Of a stretch of 64,000 nt of DNA, positions 56,172 to 64,000 are shown piece by piece. Made by a program: the position numbers and the translations under genes. The DNA lies in assembly GCF_012933465.1 (NCBI RefSeq), contig NZ_JABBND010000006.1, forward strand, positions 1-64,000, in the 5' to 3' direction. How positions within the stretch are numbered: the first letter of the stretch is position 1; each line of letters opens with the position of its first letter. The notes below the pieces were generated by a model. The model made no database searches. It was not told the origin of the DNA and worked only from the letters and a program-made list of their open reading frames with translations. This DNA comes from Actinomycetospora sp. TBRC 11914 (GTDB lineage Bacteria > Actinomycetota > Actinomycetes > Mycobacteriales > Pseudonocardiaceae).

Positions 56172-56896
56172 TTCCCGGTCCGGACGACGATCGCGCCGCA
56201 GTTCTCGCACCGCACGACGTCGTCGGGCGCGGCGCCCTGGATGTCGCGCAGCTCGCTGCGGTCCATCTCCAGCCGGCACGCCCCGCAGCGGTTGCCGACG
56301 AGCTCGCCGGCGCCCACCCCGCTCTTCGCGCGGATCTTGTCGTAGAGCGCGACGAGGTCGGCGGGGAGCTCGGCCACCAGGGCCGTGCGCTCCTCCCCGC
56401 GGCGCGCCTCGGTGGTGCCGATGTCCCCGAGCGTGCCGTCGCGGCGCTCCACGGCGTCCTCGAGCGCGGTCTGCGCGGCGGCGTGCGCGTCGGTCTCGTG
56501 CCGCAGGTCGATCCCGGCCGCCTCCTGGCGCTCCATGACCTCGAGCTGCTCCTCCTCGAGCACGGCACGGCGCCGCTCGAGCGAGTCCAGCTCGTGCTGC
56601 AGGTCCGTGGCCTGCTTGGCCGACACCGAGCCGTTGTCGAGGAGCTGGCGGTCGCGGGTCTCGCGGGTGCGGACCTGCTCGACCTCGCGGTCGAGCTTCG
56701 CGACGTCGCGGTCGAGGTCCGACAGCGCGGTCTGCGCGACGACGACGGCGTCGGCCGCGGCCCGCAGCGCGCGCTCGGCCTCCTCCACCGCGGCCTGCTC
56801 GGGCAGGGTCCGGCGGCGGTGCTCCGCGCGGGCGAGCTCGCCGTCGACGGCGGCGAGGTCGAGGAGCCGGCGCTGGACCGCCGGGTCGGCCTTCAT
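56168..56896 (-). CDS. C4-type zinc-ribbon coiled-coil protein (CdsZ-like)
   Basis: 242 residues. A long coiled coil fills the first 180 ([19 protein letters not shown] .. [22 protein letters not shown]), ending in a zinc ribbon [17 protein letters not shown]. Position of Rv2229c. Family members are thought to act as adaptors for nucleic-acid or protein complexes. ATG overlaps the nif3 stop (ATGA) and its own stop overlaps the phosphatase start, so three genes are translationally coupled. Confidence 0.9.
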   Translation of the reverse strand: MKADPAVQRRLLDLAAVDGELARAEHRRRTLPEQAAVEEAERALRAAADAVVVAQTALSDLDRDVAKLDREVEQVRTRETRDRQLLDNGSVSAKQATDLQHELDSLERRRAVLEEEQLEVMERQEAAGIDLRHETDAHAAAQTALEDAVERRDGTLGDIGTTEARRGEERTALVAELPADLVALYDKIRAKSGVGAGELVGNRCGACRLEMDRSELRDIQGAAPDDVVRCENCGAIVVRTGK

Positions 56897-57813
56897 GGCT
56901 GGGTGGCTCCTTCGATCACGTCGTGCATGGTCGGCGGCGCGGTGGTCGTCGTGCTCGCCGGGGGTGCGGCGCGCTCGGCGACCCCGCTCCCGGCGGCGCC
57001 GAGGGTCCACGGGTCGGTCCGCCGCGTCGAGACCGACACGGTGACGCCGGGCAGCGCCCGGCGCAGCACGTCGGCGGCCTGGGCGCACCAGGGGTGCTCG
57101 GAGGCCCAGTGGGCGACGTCGACGAGCGCGGGGGCCCCGGCCCGCTGGAGGTGCTCGTCGGCCGGGTGGTGGCGCAGGTCCGCGGTCACGTAGGCGTCGA
57201 CGCCGGCGTCGCGGGCCAGGCCGAGCATCGAGTCGCCCGCCCCGCCGGACAGCGCGACCCGCCGGATGGGGCGCTCCGGGTCGCCCGCGCCGCGCACCCC
57301 CCACGCCGTCGCCGGCAGCGCCGCGGCCACCCGCTCGACGAAGGCCCCGAACGGTTCCGTGGCCTCGAGGTGGCCGATCCGTCCGATGCCGACCGATCCG
57401 TCCGGGCCCTCGGGGGCCAGCGGGCGCTCCACCACGACGCCGAGCGCGTCCGCGAGCGCGTCGGACACCCCGGGCGCGGCGGCGTCGGCGTTGGTGTGCG
57501 CGGCGAAGAGCGCGCAGCCCGCCCGGACGAGACGGTGCACCACCGAGCCCTTGGGCTGGTCGGCCGGCACCCCGTGCACGCCGCGCAGCAGCAACGGGTG
57601 GTGGGTCACGAGCAGGTCGACGCCGTCGGCGATCGCGTCGTCGACGACGGCCGCGGTCGGGTCGACCGCGACGAGCACGCGGGTCACCGGCTCGTCGGGA
57701 TCCCCGCAGACCAGGCCCACGGCGTCCCAGTCCTGCGCGAGCCCGGGCGGGTAGGCGGTCTCGAGCGCGGCGACGGCGGCCGCGACGTCGGGGGGAGCGA
57801 CGGAGGGGTCCAT
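56893..57813 (-). CDS. Nif3-like dinuclear metal centre protein
   Basis: About 306 residues of the Nif3/YqfO (GTP cyclohydrolase I type 2-like) family. [25 protein letters not shown] and [11 protein letters not shown] provide the N-terminal metal ligands; [12 protein letters not shown] and [12 protein letters not shown] the C-terminal ones. It ends with a Thr/Pro-rich tail. ATG 57813 (10 nt after CACAAT) or ATG 57825 could be the start. Position of Rv2230c. Confidence 0.9.
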   Translation of the reverse strand: MDPSVAPPDVAAAVAALETAYPPGLAQDWDAVGLVCGDPDEPVTRVLVAVDPTAAVVDDAIADGVDLLVTHHPLLLRGVHGVPADQPKGSVVHRLVRAGCALFAAHTNADAAAPGVSDALADALGVVVERPLAPEGPDGSVGIGRIGHLEATEPFGAFVERVAAALPATAWGVRGAGDPERPIRRVALSGGAGDSMLGLARDAGVDAYVTADLRHHPADEHLQRAGAPALVDVAHWASEHPWCAQAADVLRRALPGVTVSVSTRRTDPWTLGAAGSGVAERAAPPASTTTTAPPTMHDVIEGATQP

Positions 57814-58000
57814 GGTGGGCGCCATTGTGGTCCACGGGCGGTGAGAGGACGTGACCCTGTCGGACGTCCGGCACGTCGTCACCGTCCGGGCCCACTCGGC
57901 AGCCACGACCGACCCCCGATGCCGCTCGCTTCGCTCCCGGGTCGATCGCGGTCGCCGTCGTTGCCGGGGCCCTCGACGAGCCGACGACGGAGACGAGTGC

Positions 58001-58038
58001 GCCCGCCCACGTTCCGTGCCGATCAGGAACGGGCGGGC
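58001..58038 (+). promoter_or_regulatory. hairpin upstream of DUF2807 lipoprotein gene
   Basis: GCCCGCCC-AC-GTTCC pairs with GGAAC-G-GGCGGGC around 10 nt, 56 nt before the ATG. May be a terminator for an upstream transcript or part of the leader. The surrounding 268-bp gap shows no gene. Confidence 0.4.
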
Positions 58039-58093
58039 AACGATTCCCGACCGGCGTCTTGTGGCGATGCCCGGCCCCTGCTACCACGCCAGC

Positions 58094-58768
58094 ATGGGGG
58101 GTGTTCGTCGAAAGCTCGCGCTCGTGGCCGCACTGGTCGCCGGCGCCCTGGTGATGAGCGCGTGCAGCAGCGGCAACGCCGGCGGTGTCCAGGGCTCCGG
58201 GAACGTCCAGTCACAGACGCGCCCGGTCCCGGCCTTCGACTCGATCGAGTTCTCAGGCGCCGGGACGGTCACCGTCGAGCAGTCGGGCACCGATTCCGTG
58301 GAGGTCCGAGCCGACGACAACATCGTCCCGTTGCTCACCACGACCGTGGCCGGGACGACCCTCCGGCTCGGCGCCCAGCCGAACGCGGCCATCGGAGGTG
58401 CCACCACGATCGAGTACCACGTCACCGCGCGGCAGCTACGGGGCCTCGTGCTCTCCGGTGCCGGAAGCATCAATGCCACGAGGATCGACGCCCCCCAGGT
58501 CTCGCTCGCGAACAGCGGCGCCGGTCGCCTCGTCATCGCCGGCCGGACGACCACCGAGAACGTCGATCTGATCGGCCTCGGCCAGATCGACGCGAGCGCC
58601 CTCCCGACACAGGACGCCGACGTCAACGTCGGCGGCACCGGGACGGCCACCGTCAACGCTGCCCGCACGCTCAACGCGACCGTCACCGGCGTCGGCAGCA
58701 TCGAGTACCTCGGCAACCCGACCGTGACCGAGCACGTCACCGGAATCGGCTCGGTCCACCGCCGGTGA
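58094..58768 (+). CDS. DUF2807 (GIN-domain) lipoprotein
   Basis: 224 residues. Signal and lipobox: VRRKLALVAALVAGALVMSAC with Cys24. The rest is an adhesin-like right-handed beta-repeat domain of the DUF2807 type: FDSIEFSGAGTVTVEQSG, LRGLVLSGAGSINATRIDAP, VNVGGTGTATVNA, and short VTGVGSIEY/VTGIGSVHR turns. Surface-anchored; function unknown. Codon GC is a little lower than neighbours, so it may be a later addition between nif3 and the phosphatase gene. Confidence 0.87.
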   Translation: MGGVRRKLALVAALVAGALVMSACSSGNAGGVQGSGNVQSQTRPVPAFDSIEFSGAGTVTVEQSGTDSVEVRADDNIVPLLTTTVAGTTLRLGAQPNAAIGGATTIEYHVTARQLRGLVLSGAGSINATRIDAPQVSLANSGAGRLVIAGRTTTENVDLIGLGQIDASALPTQDADVNVGGTGTATVNAARTLNATVTGVGSIEYLGNPTVTEHVTGIGSVHRR

Positions 58769-58864
58769 GGGCAGGGAACTGCTCGGCGTGCCGCTGGATC
58801 CGGAGACGGTCAGCGGAGGTGACTCGACCGTCGGCCGCTCGTGCTGCAGCGGCAGACTCGGGCC

Positions 58865-59344
58865 ATGGGTCCCCGCGAAAGGTGCTACTCGGTCGTGACC
58901 GTCTGCACGGGCAACATCTGCCGCTCCCCGATGGCCGAGGTGATCCTGCGCGCGGCGCTCACCGACGCCGGCCTGGCCGACCGCGTGGTCGTCACCAGCG
59001 CGGGCGTCGGCGACTGGCACGTCGGCGAGCCGATGGACCGCCGCGCCGCCGCCACCCTCGCGGACCGGGGCTACGGCACCGACCACGTCGCCCGGCAGAT
59101 CGACGAGACCACGGCCGAGGCCGACCTGGTGCTCGCCGCCACCACCGACCACGCCCGCGACCTGATCCGCGCCGGCGTCCCGGCCGACCGCGTCCGGCTG
59201 CTGCGCTCGTTCGACCCCGCGGCCCCCGAAGGCGCCGAGGTCCCGGACCCCTACTACGGCGGGCCCGAGGGGTTCGACGAGGTCTTCGCGATGCTCGAGG
59301 CCGCGACGCCCGGCGTCGTCGCCTGGGCGCGGGAGCGGGTGTGA
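58865..59344 (+). CDS. ptpA: low-molecular-weight protein tyrosine phosphatase
   Basis: 159 residues. P-loop VCTGNICRSPMAE with nucleophile Cys14 and Arg20; general acid in VPDPYYGGPEGFDEVF. Position of mycobacterial ptpA (Rv2234), a secreted virulence phosphatase there; a housekeeping role is likely here. ATG 58865 gives the normal length. Its TGA overlaps the next GTG by 4 nt. Confidence 0.93.
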   Translation: MGPRERCYSVVTVCTGNICRSPMAEVILRAALTDAGLADRVVVTSAGVGDWHVGEPMDRRAAATLADRGYGTDHVARQIDETTAEADLVLAATTDHARDLIRAGVPADRVRLLRSFDPAAPEGAEVPDPYYGGPEGFDEVFAMLEAATPGVVAWARERV

Positions 59345-60192
59345 GCGCGTCCGACGCCGTCGCGCGACTCACCGGGCACGGCGTCGTCCGCGCCCGCTCC
59401 CTCGGCGCGGTCACCCGCTGCACCCTCGACGACGACCGAGAGGTGATGGCCAAGACCGGCGCGCCGACCGCGCTCGCCGCCGAGGCCGCGGGGCTGCGCT
59501 GGCTGGCGGTGCCCGGCGGGCCCGGGGTGCCCGAGGTACTCGGCGTCGACGAGTCCTGGCTGGTCAGCGACGCGGTCGGCGAGGGCTCGCCCTCCGGGGG
59601 CGCCGCCGAGGCGTTCGGGCGTGGCCTCGCGACGATGCACGCGGCCGGCGCCCCCGCCTTCGGGTCGCCGCCGCCCGGTGGGCCCGCGGACGCGTGGATC
59701 GGCGGCGCCCCGATGCGCAACGACCCCGCGCCCGAGGGCACCCGCTGGATCGACTGGTACGTCGGGTCCCGCGTCCTGCCCTACGTGCGGCTGGCCGTCG
59801 ACCGCGGCGGGATGTCCTCCTCCCAGGCCGCGCAGGTCGAGGACGGGTGCGCACGCCTCACCGGCGGCGACGCCGACGCCGGGCCCGACGAGCCGCCGGC
59901 ACGCCTGCACGGCGACCTGTGGACCGGGAACGTGCTGTGGGCCGGCGACGGCGCCTGGGTCATCGACCCCGCCGCGCACGGCGGGCACCGCGAGACCGAC
60001 CTCGCCATGCTCGCGCTCTTCGGCTGCCCCCAGCTCGACGCCGTGCTCGGCGCCTACGACGAGGCGTCCCCCCTCGCCGCGGGCCGGTCCGACCGCGTCG
60101 GCCTGCACCAGCTCTTCCCGCTGCTCGTCCACGCCGCGCTGTTCGGCGGGGGCTACGCCGCGTCCGCGTGCCGGGCGGCGCGATCGCTCTGA
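59341..60192 (+). CDS. fructosamine/ketosamine-3-kinase-like protein
   Basis: 283-residue aminoglycoside-phosphotransferase-fold kinase of the fructosamine-kinase group. VMAKTGAPTALAAEAAGLRWL carries the ATP lysine; LHGDLWTGNVLW is the catalytic loop; VIDPAAHGGHRETDLAM is the metal-binding part. Removes early glycation products from proteins in characterised homologues. Translationally coupled to ptpA. Confidence 0.9.
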   Translation: MSASDAVARLTGHGVVRARSLGAVTRCTLDDDREVMAKTGAPTALAAEAAGLRWLAVPGGPGVPEVLGVDESWLVSDAVGEGSPSGGAAEAFGRGLATMHAAGAPAFGSPPPGGPADAWIGGAPMRNDPAPEGTRWIDWYVGSRVLPYVRLAVDRGGMSSSQAAQVEDGCARLTGGDADAGPDEPPARLHGDLWTGNVLWAGDGAWVIDPAAHGGHRETDLAMLALFGCPQLDAVLGAYDEASPLAAGRSDRVGLHQLFPLLVHAALFGGGYAASACRAARSL

Positions 60193-60224
60193 GGACCGCA
60201 CAGCGACCACAGGGCCGGAGGCCA

Positions 60225-60230
60225 TACTGG
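60225..60230 (+). promoter_or_regulatory. putative -10 box of SURF1 gene
   Basis: TACTGG, 5 nt before GTG 60236; a weak hexamer, at short spacing. Confidence 0.25.
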
Positions 60231-60235
60231 GCGGC

Positions 60236-61096
60236 GTGCGCTTCCTGCTCCGGCCCGGGTGGATCGCCCTGACGCTGGCGGTCATCGCCTTCGCGTTCGG
60301 GTGCTACTACCTGCTCGCGCCGTGGCAGTTCCACCGCAGCACCGAGCGGGACGGCAACAACGAGGCCCTCGTCCGCGCCGTCAGCACCCCGGCGGTGCCC
60401 CGGTCCTCGCTCGTCGCCCCGGGCGCGGAGCCCGGCCCGGCCGCCGCGTGGCGCCAGGTGGTCGTCACCGGGACCTACGAGCCGGCCGGCCAGGTCCTCG
60501 CCCGGCTGCGCTCGGTCAACAGCGACGCCGCCACCGAGATCCTGACGCCGCTGCGCACCACCGACGGCCAGACCCTGCTCGTGGACCGGGGCTACGTGAC
60601 GCCGAACGGCGAGACGCTCCCGCCCATCGCGCCGCCGCCGGCCGGCGTCGTGGCCGTCGTGGGCTACCAGCGCCCCGACGAGTCCGCCACCGACCGCGCC
60701 CCCGTCACCGAGGCCGGCTACCGGCAGGTCTACGCCGTCGACGCCGCCCAGATCGGCCCGCTGGTCGGGATGCCGCTGGCCCCGGGATACGTCCAGCTGC
60801 TGCCCGGCCAGCCCGGCGTCGTCACCGCCGTCCCGCTCCCCCCGCCCGACCCCAACCCGTCCTACTCCTACGCCTGGCAGTGGCTGATCTTCGGCGTCAT
60901 GGCGATCGGCGGGTGGTTCTACTTCGTGCGCCTGGAGTACCGCACCCGCCGGGCCGAGGCCGAGGGTCCCGACGCCGAGGCGGTGCCGGTTCCGGACGAC
61001 GCACCGGCCCCCGACCGCGCCGGGCGCGACGCCCCGGCGGAGCCGGCGCCGGCCCGCCCGACCTCCGAGGTGCTCGCCGACCGCTACGGCCGCTGA
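60236..61096 (+). CDS. SURF1-family protein
   Basis: 286 residues with an N-terminal membrane helix (ALTLAVIAFAFGCYYLLAPWQ) and a second near the end (WQWLIFGVMAIGGWFYFVRLEY). The domain between has VTGTYEPAGQVLARLR and LLVDRGYVTPNG, family marks. SURF1 aids heme-a insertion into cytochrome c oxidase. A Pro/Ala-rich cytoplasmic tail of about 45 residues follows. Position of Rv2235. The gap before it is 43 nt. Confidence 0.9.
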   Translation: MRFLLRPGWIALTLAVIAFAFGCYYLLAPWQFHRSTERDGNNEALVRAVSTPAVPRSSLVAPGAEPGPAAAWRQVVVTGTYEPAGQVLARLRSVNSDAATEILTPLRTTDGQTLLVDRGYVTPNGETLPPIAPPPAGVVAVVGYQRPDESATDRAPVTEAGYRQVYAVDAAQIGPLVGMPLAPGYVQLLPGQPGVVTAVPLPPPDPNPSYSYAWQWLIFGVMAIGGWFYFVRLEYRTRRAEAEGPDAEAVPVPDDAPAPDRAGRDAPAEPAPARPTSEVLADRYGR

Positions 61097-61130
61097 GCGC
61101 GGGGTACCGCGCTCGGCTCCCCAGACAGTC

Positions 61131-61174
61131 GATCATGGTTTCCGGCACGCTCAGCCGTGCCGAGTTCCATGATC
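61131..61174. terminator. bidirectional terminator-like inverted repeat
   Basis: GATCATGG-N3-CCGGCAC folds on GTGCCGA-N2-CCATGATC, a 20-bp arm with few mismatches, between the converging SURF1 and cobD genes. The GATCATG end recalls the repeats at 12-37 and 95-120. Confidence 0.65.
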
Positions 61175-61180
61175 ATCTGC

Positions 61181-62158
61181 CTAGGGTCGGCGACGCGGGA
61201 ACCCCTCCGGGACCGCCCGGTCGATGGCCGCGGCGAGCCCGGCGGCGGCGAGCGCCGCACCCGCCGTCACCACCCGGGAGAGCCGGACGGCCCGGTGCAG
61301 GTCGGGGACCCTCGGAGCAGGGCCGGAGCCGAGGAGCGGGCGCTCCTGCACGCCGTAGGGGTAGACGGTCCGCCCGCCGAGCCGGCGGCCGAGCGCGCCC
61401 GCGAAGGCCGCCTCGACCGGCCCGGCGTTGGGGCTCGGGTGCCGGCGCGCGTCGCGGCGCCACGCCGTCAGCGCCGCGCCCGGACGCCCGCCGACCACCG
61501 GCGCCGTCGTCGCGGTGAGCAGGGCCGCGAGGCGGGCGGGGACGGCGTTGGCGACGTCGTCGGCGCGCGCGCTCGCCCAGCCGAAACGGGCGTGGCGCGC
61601 CGAGAGGTGCCCGACCATCGCGTCGAGGGTGTTCACGGCCCGGTACCCGAGCAGCCCCGGTACCCCCGCCACCGCGCCCCACACGAGCGGTGCCACCACG
61701 GCGTCCGAGGTGTTCTCCGCGACGGACTCGAGGGCGGCGCGGGCGAGGCCGTCGGCGTCGAGGGCCGAGGGGTCGCGCCCGCAGAGCGAGGGCAGCCGCC
61801 GTCGGGCCGCGCCGAGGTCGTCGGCCGCCAGCTCCCCCGCCAGCGCCGCCCCCTCCCCCGCGAGCGAGCGCCCGCCGAGGACGGCCCACGTCGCCAGCGC
61901 CGTCACGGCCGCCGTCGCCACCGGGGAGCGCGCGGCGACCCGCTCGGCGGCGGCTCCCCCGAGCACCGCACCACCGACGAGCACCCCGGCGTACAGGGCG
62001 CCGCGGGACCGGGAGTCCGCCCACCACGCCCGCTCGAGCCGCGCGGCACCCGTCCCGAAGACCGCGACGGGGTGGCCGCGGCGCGGGTCGCCCAGGAGCG
62101 CGTCGGCGACGACCCCGGCCAGCAGCCCCGTCGCCCGTCCCCGCACCCGGCCGATCAT
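61181..62158 (-). CDS. cobD: adenosylcobinamide-phosphate synthase
   Basis: 325-residue integral membrane CbiB/CobD that attaches aminopropanol (or its phosphate) to cobyric acid. GVVADALLGDPRRGHPVAVFG, ENTSDAVVAPLVWGAVAGVPG, YRAVNTLDAMVGH and HPSPNAGPVEAAFAGAL are the family signatures. Position of Rv2236c. Together with the CobC-like phosphatase it suggests cobalamin synthesis, though other cob genes lie outside the window. Confidence 0.95.
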   Translation of the reverse strand: MIGRVRGRATGLLAGVVADALLGDPRRGHPVAVFGTGAARLERAWWADSRSRGALYAGVLVGGAVLGGAAAERVAARSPVATAAVTALATWAVLGGRSLAGEGAALAGELAADDLGAARRRLPSLCGRDPSALDADGLARAALESVAENTSDAVVAPLVWGAVAGVPGLLGYRAVNTLDAMVGHLSARHARFGWASARADDVANAVPARLAALLTATTAPVVGGRPGAALTAWRRDARRHPSPNAGPVEAAFAGALGRRLGGRTVYPYGVQERPLLGSGPAPRVPDLHRAVRLSRVVTAGAALAAAGLAAAIDRAVPEGFPRRRP

Positions 62159-62186
62159 CGCAGCAGCGTCGTCGGGCCGGTCGTGA

Positions 62187-62192
62187 CAGGCT
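62187..62192 (+). promoter_or_regulatory. putative -10 box of TenA-like gene
   Basis: CAGGCT, 7 nt before GTG 62200; divergent from cobD. Confidence 0.35.
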
Positions 62193-62199
62193 CCCCGCC

Positions 62200-62856
62200 G
62201 TGGCGTTCAGCGACGAGCTCTGGGAGTCCGCGGCCGACGTCTACGACGCGGTCCGCGCCCACCCGTTCCTCACCGGTCTCACCGACGGGACCCTCCCGCA
62301 CGCGGCGTTCGGGCACTTCGTGGTGCAGGACAGCCACTACCTGCGCGGATACGCCCGGGCGCTGGCGGTACTCGCCGCCCGCGCACCCACCGAGGACGAC
62401 ACGACGCTGCTCGCCCAGCACGCCGCCGGCGCGATCGCGGCCGAGCAGGAGATGCACGCCGCGCTCTCCGACGCCCTGGCCGGGGAGACCGACACCCGCG
62501 CGCCGATGGCGCCCACCACGCTCGCGTACACGAGCTACCTGCTCGCGACCTGCCACGGGGCCTCGTTCGCCGAGGGGATGGGCGCGGTGCTGCCGTGCTA
62601 CTGGATCTACGCGCGGGTCGGTGAGGCCCTGCTCGCCGAGTCGTCGCCCGACCCGCTCTACGCGCGGTGGATCGGGATGTACGGCGGCGACGAGTTCCAG
62701 GCGGTGGTCGACGCGGCCATCGCCCTGGTCGACCGGGTCGCCGACGAGCTCGGCCCGGCGGAGCGGGCCCGCGTCGTCGGGCACTACCGCACGACGTCGC
62801 GCTACGAGTGGATGTTCTGGGACGCCGCGTGGCGCCGCGAGCGGTGGCCGGTCTGA
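62200..62856 (+). CDS. TenA/thiaminase II-like protein
   Basis: 218-residue helical protein. HPFLTGLTDGTLPHAAFGHFVVQDSHYLRGYARAL is the first signature; ATCHGASFAEGMGAVLPCYWIYARVG contains the candidate nucleophilic cysteine before YW; the C-terminal TSRYEWMFWD carries the acid. Salvages thiamine pyrimidine in characterised members. No thi genes or TPP riboswitch nearby. Strong terminator follows. Confidence 0.88.
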   Translation: MAFSDELWESAADVYDAVRAHPFLTGLTDGTLPHAAFGHFVVQDSHYLRGYARALAVLAARAPTEDDTTLLAQHAAGAIAAEQEMHAALSDALAGETDTRAPMAPTTLAYTSYLLATCHGASFAEGMGAVLPCYWIYARVGEALLAESSPDPLYARWIGMYGGDEFQAVVDAAIALVDRVADELGPAERARVVGHYRTTSRYEWMFWDAAWRRERWPV

Positions 62857-62872
62857 GGGGACCCCGGAACGA

Positions 62873-62910
62873 CGACGGCGGGCCCACCCCGCAGGGTGGG
62901 CCCGCCGTCG
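62873..62910. terminator. terminator of TenA-like gene
   Basis: CGACGGCGGGCCCACCC pairs perfectly with GGGTGGGCCCGCCGTCG around CGCA; a 17-bp stem serving both converging genes. Confidence 0.85.
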
Positions 62911-62926
62911 CGAGCTGTTGTCGGCC

Positions 62927-63061
62927 TCAGGCCTCGACGAGGACCGTCTCGCCGCCCTCGGCACGGTTCCGCCAGTTGCGCTGCGCGTAGGCGGCGAGGC
63001 TGGACGCCACACCGAAACCCGCTCCTGCAACGACGACCATGGCCACGAACACTGCCGCCAT
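62927..63061 (-). CDS. 44-residue single-pass membrane peptide
   Basis: Short frame starting MAAVFVAMVVVAGAGFGVAS, one hydrophobic helix, then a polar tail AAYAQRNWRNRAEGGETVLV. GAGGAG lies 8 nt before the ATG. Flanked by a convergent strong terminator and divergent from an MHS transporter. Unknown function; could be a small transporter regulator, but only position supports this. Confidence 0.5.
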   Translation of the reverse strand: MAAVFVAMVVVAGAGFGVASSLAAYAQRNWRNRAEGGETVLVEA

Positions 63062-63369
63062 CTGGTGGCTCCTCCTCACCACGTGCACGCGTCGCACCCG
63101 GTGGGCGGGTCCTGCTGACCCGGTCGGGAGGCCGACGCTTGCGAATCGGCGGATGCTGGCTGCATCCGTCCCTAGAGACGCGTCGATCTCGGGTGATGTT
63201 CCGGTGTCGCGCGGTGCTCTCGCGTGTTCCATGTCACCCTCAGGAGCACGACGAGCACGCCCGGTACCGAACTACTACGGTTTCCCCCACACGGACGTAG
63301 TAAATCGGACAAAGAAGTCATAAAGACTCGCACGGTTCCAGCGGGGCCATGTAGCGGGGAGGCAGAGAC
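63062..63369. other. divergent intergenic region
   Basis: 308 bp between the membrane peptide gene and the MHS transporter gene. Becomes clearly AT-richer at 63270-63335. It holds the palindrome TACTACG-N16-CGTAGTA. No gene supported. Confidence 0.5.
63273..63302. promoter_or_regulatory. possible operator of MHS transporter gene
   Basis: TACTACG (63273-63279) and CGTAGTA (63296-63302), perfect 7-bp arms 16 nt apart, 68-97 nt before the transporter GTG. Confidence 0.4.
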
Positions 63370-64000
63370 GTGACAGGCACGACGGACGTCGAATCGAACG
63401 GGGTACCTCCCAACATCACGGTGACGGACACCGCGACGATGAAGCGGGCGGTCGGGGCCGCCGCGGTCGGCAACATCACCGAGTGGTTCGACTTCGGCGT
63501 GTACGCCTACCTCGCGACCACCATCGAGACGAACTTCTTCCCCCCGGACAACCCCACGCTGGCGCAGGTCGGGACGTTCGCGGGGTTCGCGGTGTCGTTC
63601 CTGGTCCGGCCGCTCGGCGGGCTCTTCTTCGGCCCCCTCGGCGACCGCATCGGCCGCACCAAGGTCCTCTCGATCACCGTCATCATGATGGCGATCGGGA
63701 CCTTCCTGCTCGGCTTCATCCCGTCGTACTCCGCGATCGGCATCTGGGCGCCGATCCTGCTGGTGCTCTGCCGCGTCATCCAGGGCTTCTCCACCGGCGG
63801 TGAGTACGCCGGCGCGATGACGTTCATCGCCGAGTACTCGCCCGACCGACGGCGCGGGTTCTTCGGCAGCTTCCTCGAGTGCGGGACGTTCATCGGCTAC
63901 GCGCTCGGCGCCACCGTGGCGACCGTCATCCCGCTCGTGTCCTCGCCGGAGTTCGCGGCGACGTGGGCCTGGCGCATCCCGTTCTTCATCGCGCTGCCGC
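63370..64000 (+). CDS. MHS-family MFS transporter (partial)
   Basis: First 210 residues of a metabolite:H+ symporter; the window ends inside the gene. AVGNITEWFDFGVYAYLA opens TM1, RPLGGLFFGPLGDRIGRTKVL is the MFS motif between TM2 and TM3, and RVIQGFSTGGEYAGAMTFIAEYSPDRRRGFFGS is the MHS signature. Related to ProP and KgtP; osmolyte or dicarboxylate uptake is likely. GTG 63370 has GGGGAGG 7-8 nt upstream. Confidence 0.92.
   Translation, partial: MTGTTDVESNGVPPNITVTDTATMKRAVGAAAVGNITEWFDFGVYAYLATTIETNFFPPDNPTLAQVGTFAGFAVSFLVRPLGGLFFGPLGDRIGRTKVLSITVIMMAIGTFLLGFIPSYSAIGIWAPILLVLCRVIQGFSTGGEYAGAMTFIAEYSPDRRRGFFGSFLECGTFIGYALGATVATVIPLVSSPEFAATWAWRIPFFIALP

Noticed and set aside
56923..59340. 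Upstream part of a 1089-codon plus-strand frame ending in the fructosamine-kinase-like gene
   Set aside because: It crosses nif3, DUF2807 and ptpA in other frames; the kinase homology begins only at GTG 59341.
62160..62200. TPP riboswitch for the TenA-like gene or cobalamin riboswitch for cobD
   Set aside because: The divergent gap is only about 40 bp; no aptamer can fit.

Overview
The window is GC-rich actinobacterial chromosome (roughly 73-75% G+C by eye). It has many GTG starts, dense gene packing and no tRNA, CRISPR array, transposase or integrase that I could recognise. Protein content and gene order suggest Pseudonocardiales, most likely Pseudonocardia or a close relative; no 16S sequence is present, so this is inference.

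Backbone. From memory, the order closely follows the mycobacterial Rv2210c-Rv2236c block: ilvE, gcvT, pepA, sucB/dlaT, an SDR epimerase, lipB, lipA, a DUF4191 protein, an RDD protein, glnA1, glnE, glnA2, a CaeA-type exported hydrolase and panB (1-26.6 kb), then a CobC-like phosphatase, zinc-ribbon protein, Nif3, low-molecular-weight PTP, SURF1 and cobD (55.4-62.2 kb). The themes are lipoate synthesis next to the lipoylated E2 and E3 enzymes (lpd, sucB, lipB, lipA), and nitrogen assimilation (GlnR-box-controlled glnA1, its adenylyltransferase glnE, and glnA2, which lacks the modified tyrosine).

Accessory segment. Between panB and the CobC-like gene lie about 28 kb that are not part of the block as I remember it. 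They hold: a solitary propane-monooxygenase-type hydroxylase beta subunit; esterases and a PHA-synthase-like hydrolase; a Tyr/Gly/Gln-repeat membrane protein; a lactate 2-monooxygenase; a divergent FMN reductase/TetR pair; a methyltransferase-patatin pair; an AraC-P450-flavin monooxygenase set beside a heme oxygenase; a wax-ester-synthase-like gene; a cold-shock gene; a stress-like set (baeRF, Hsp31-like, DUF2267, cupin); the RNase P RNA gene; and two anion-transporter-like membrane proteins. The left edge of the segment is a 74-bp inverted repeat whose twin lies 7.2 kb further in.

Right end. SURF1, cobD and a TenA-like gene are followed by a 44-codon membrane peptide gene divergent from an MHS-type transporter that runs off the window.

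Main non-coding observations. (1) Two 74-bp long inverted repeats lie against stop codons. (2) A dispersed repeat downstream of glnA1 is found again, 25/25 and 14/14 bases identical in two blocks, inside the reading frame of an ArsB-like transporter. (3) A family of GATCA/GCACGT inverted repeats occurs in gaps. (4) About 15 genes have a TAnnnT hexamer 6-10 nt before the start codon, the layout of leaderless transcription; this also decides several starts. (5) A four-half-site GlnR box lies upstream of glnA1.
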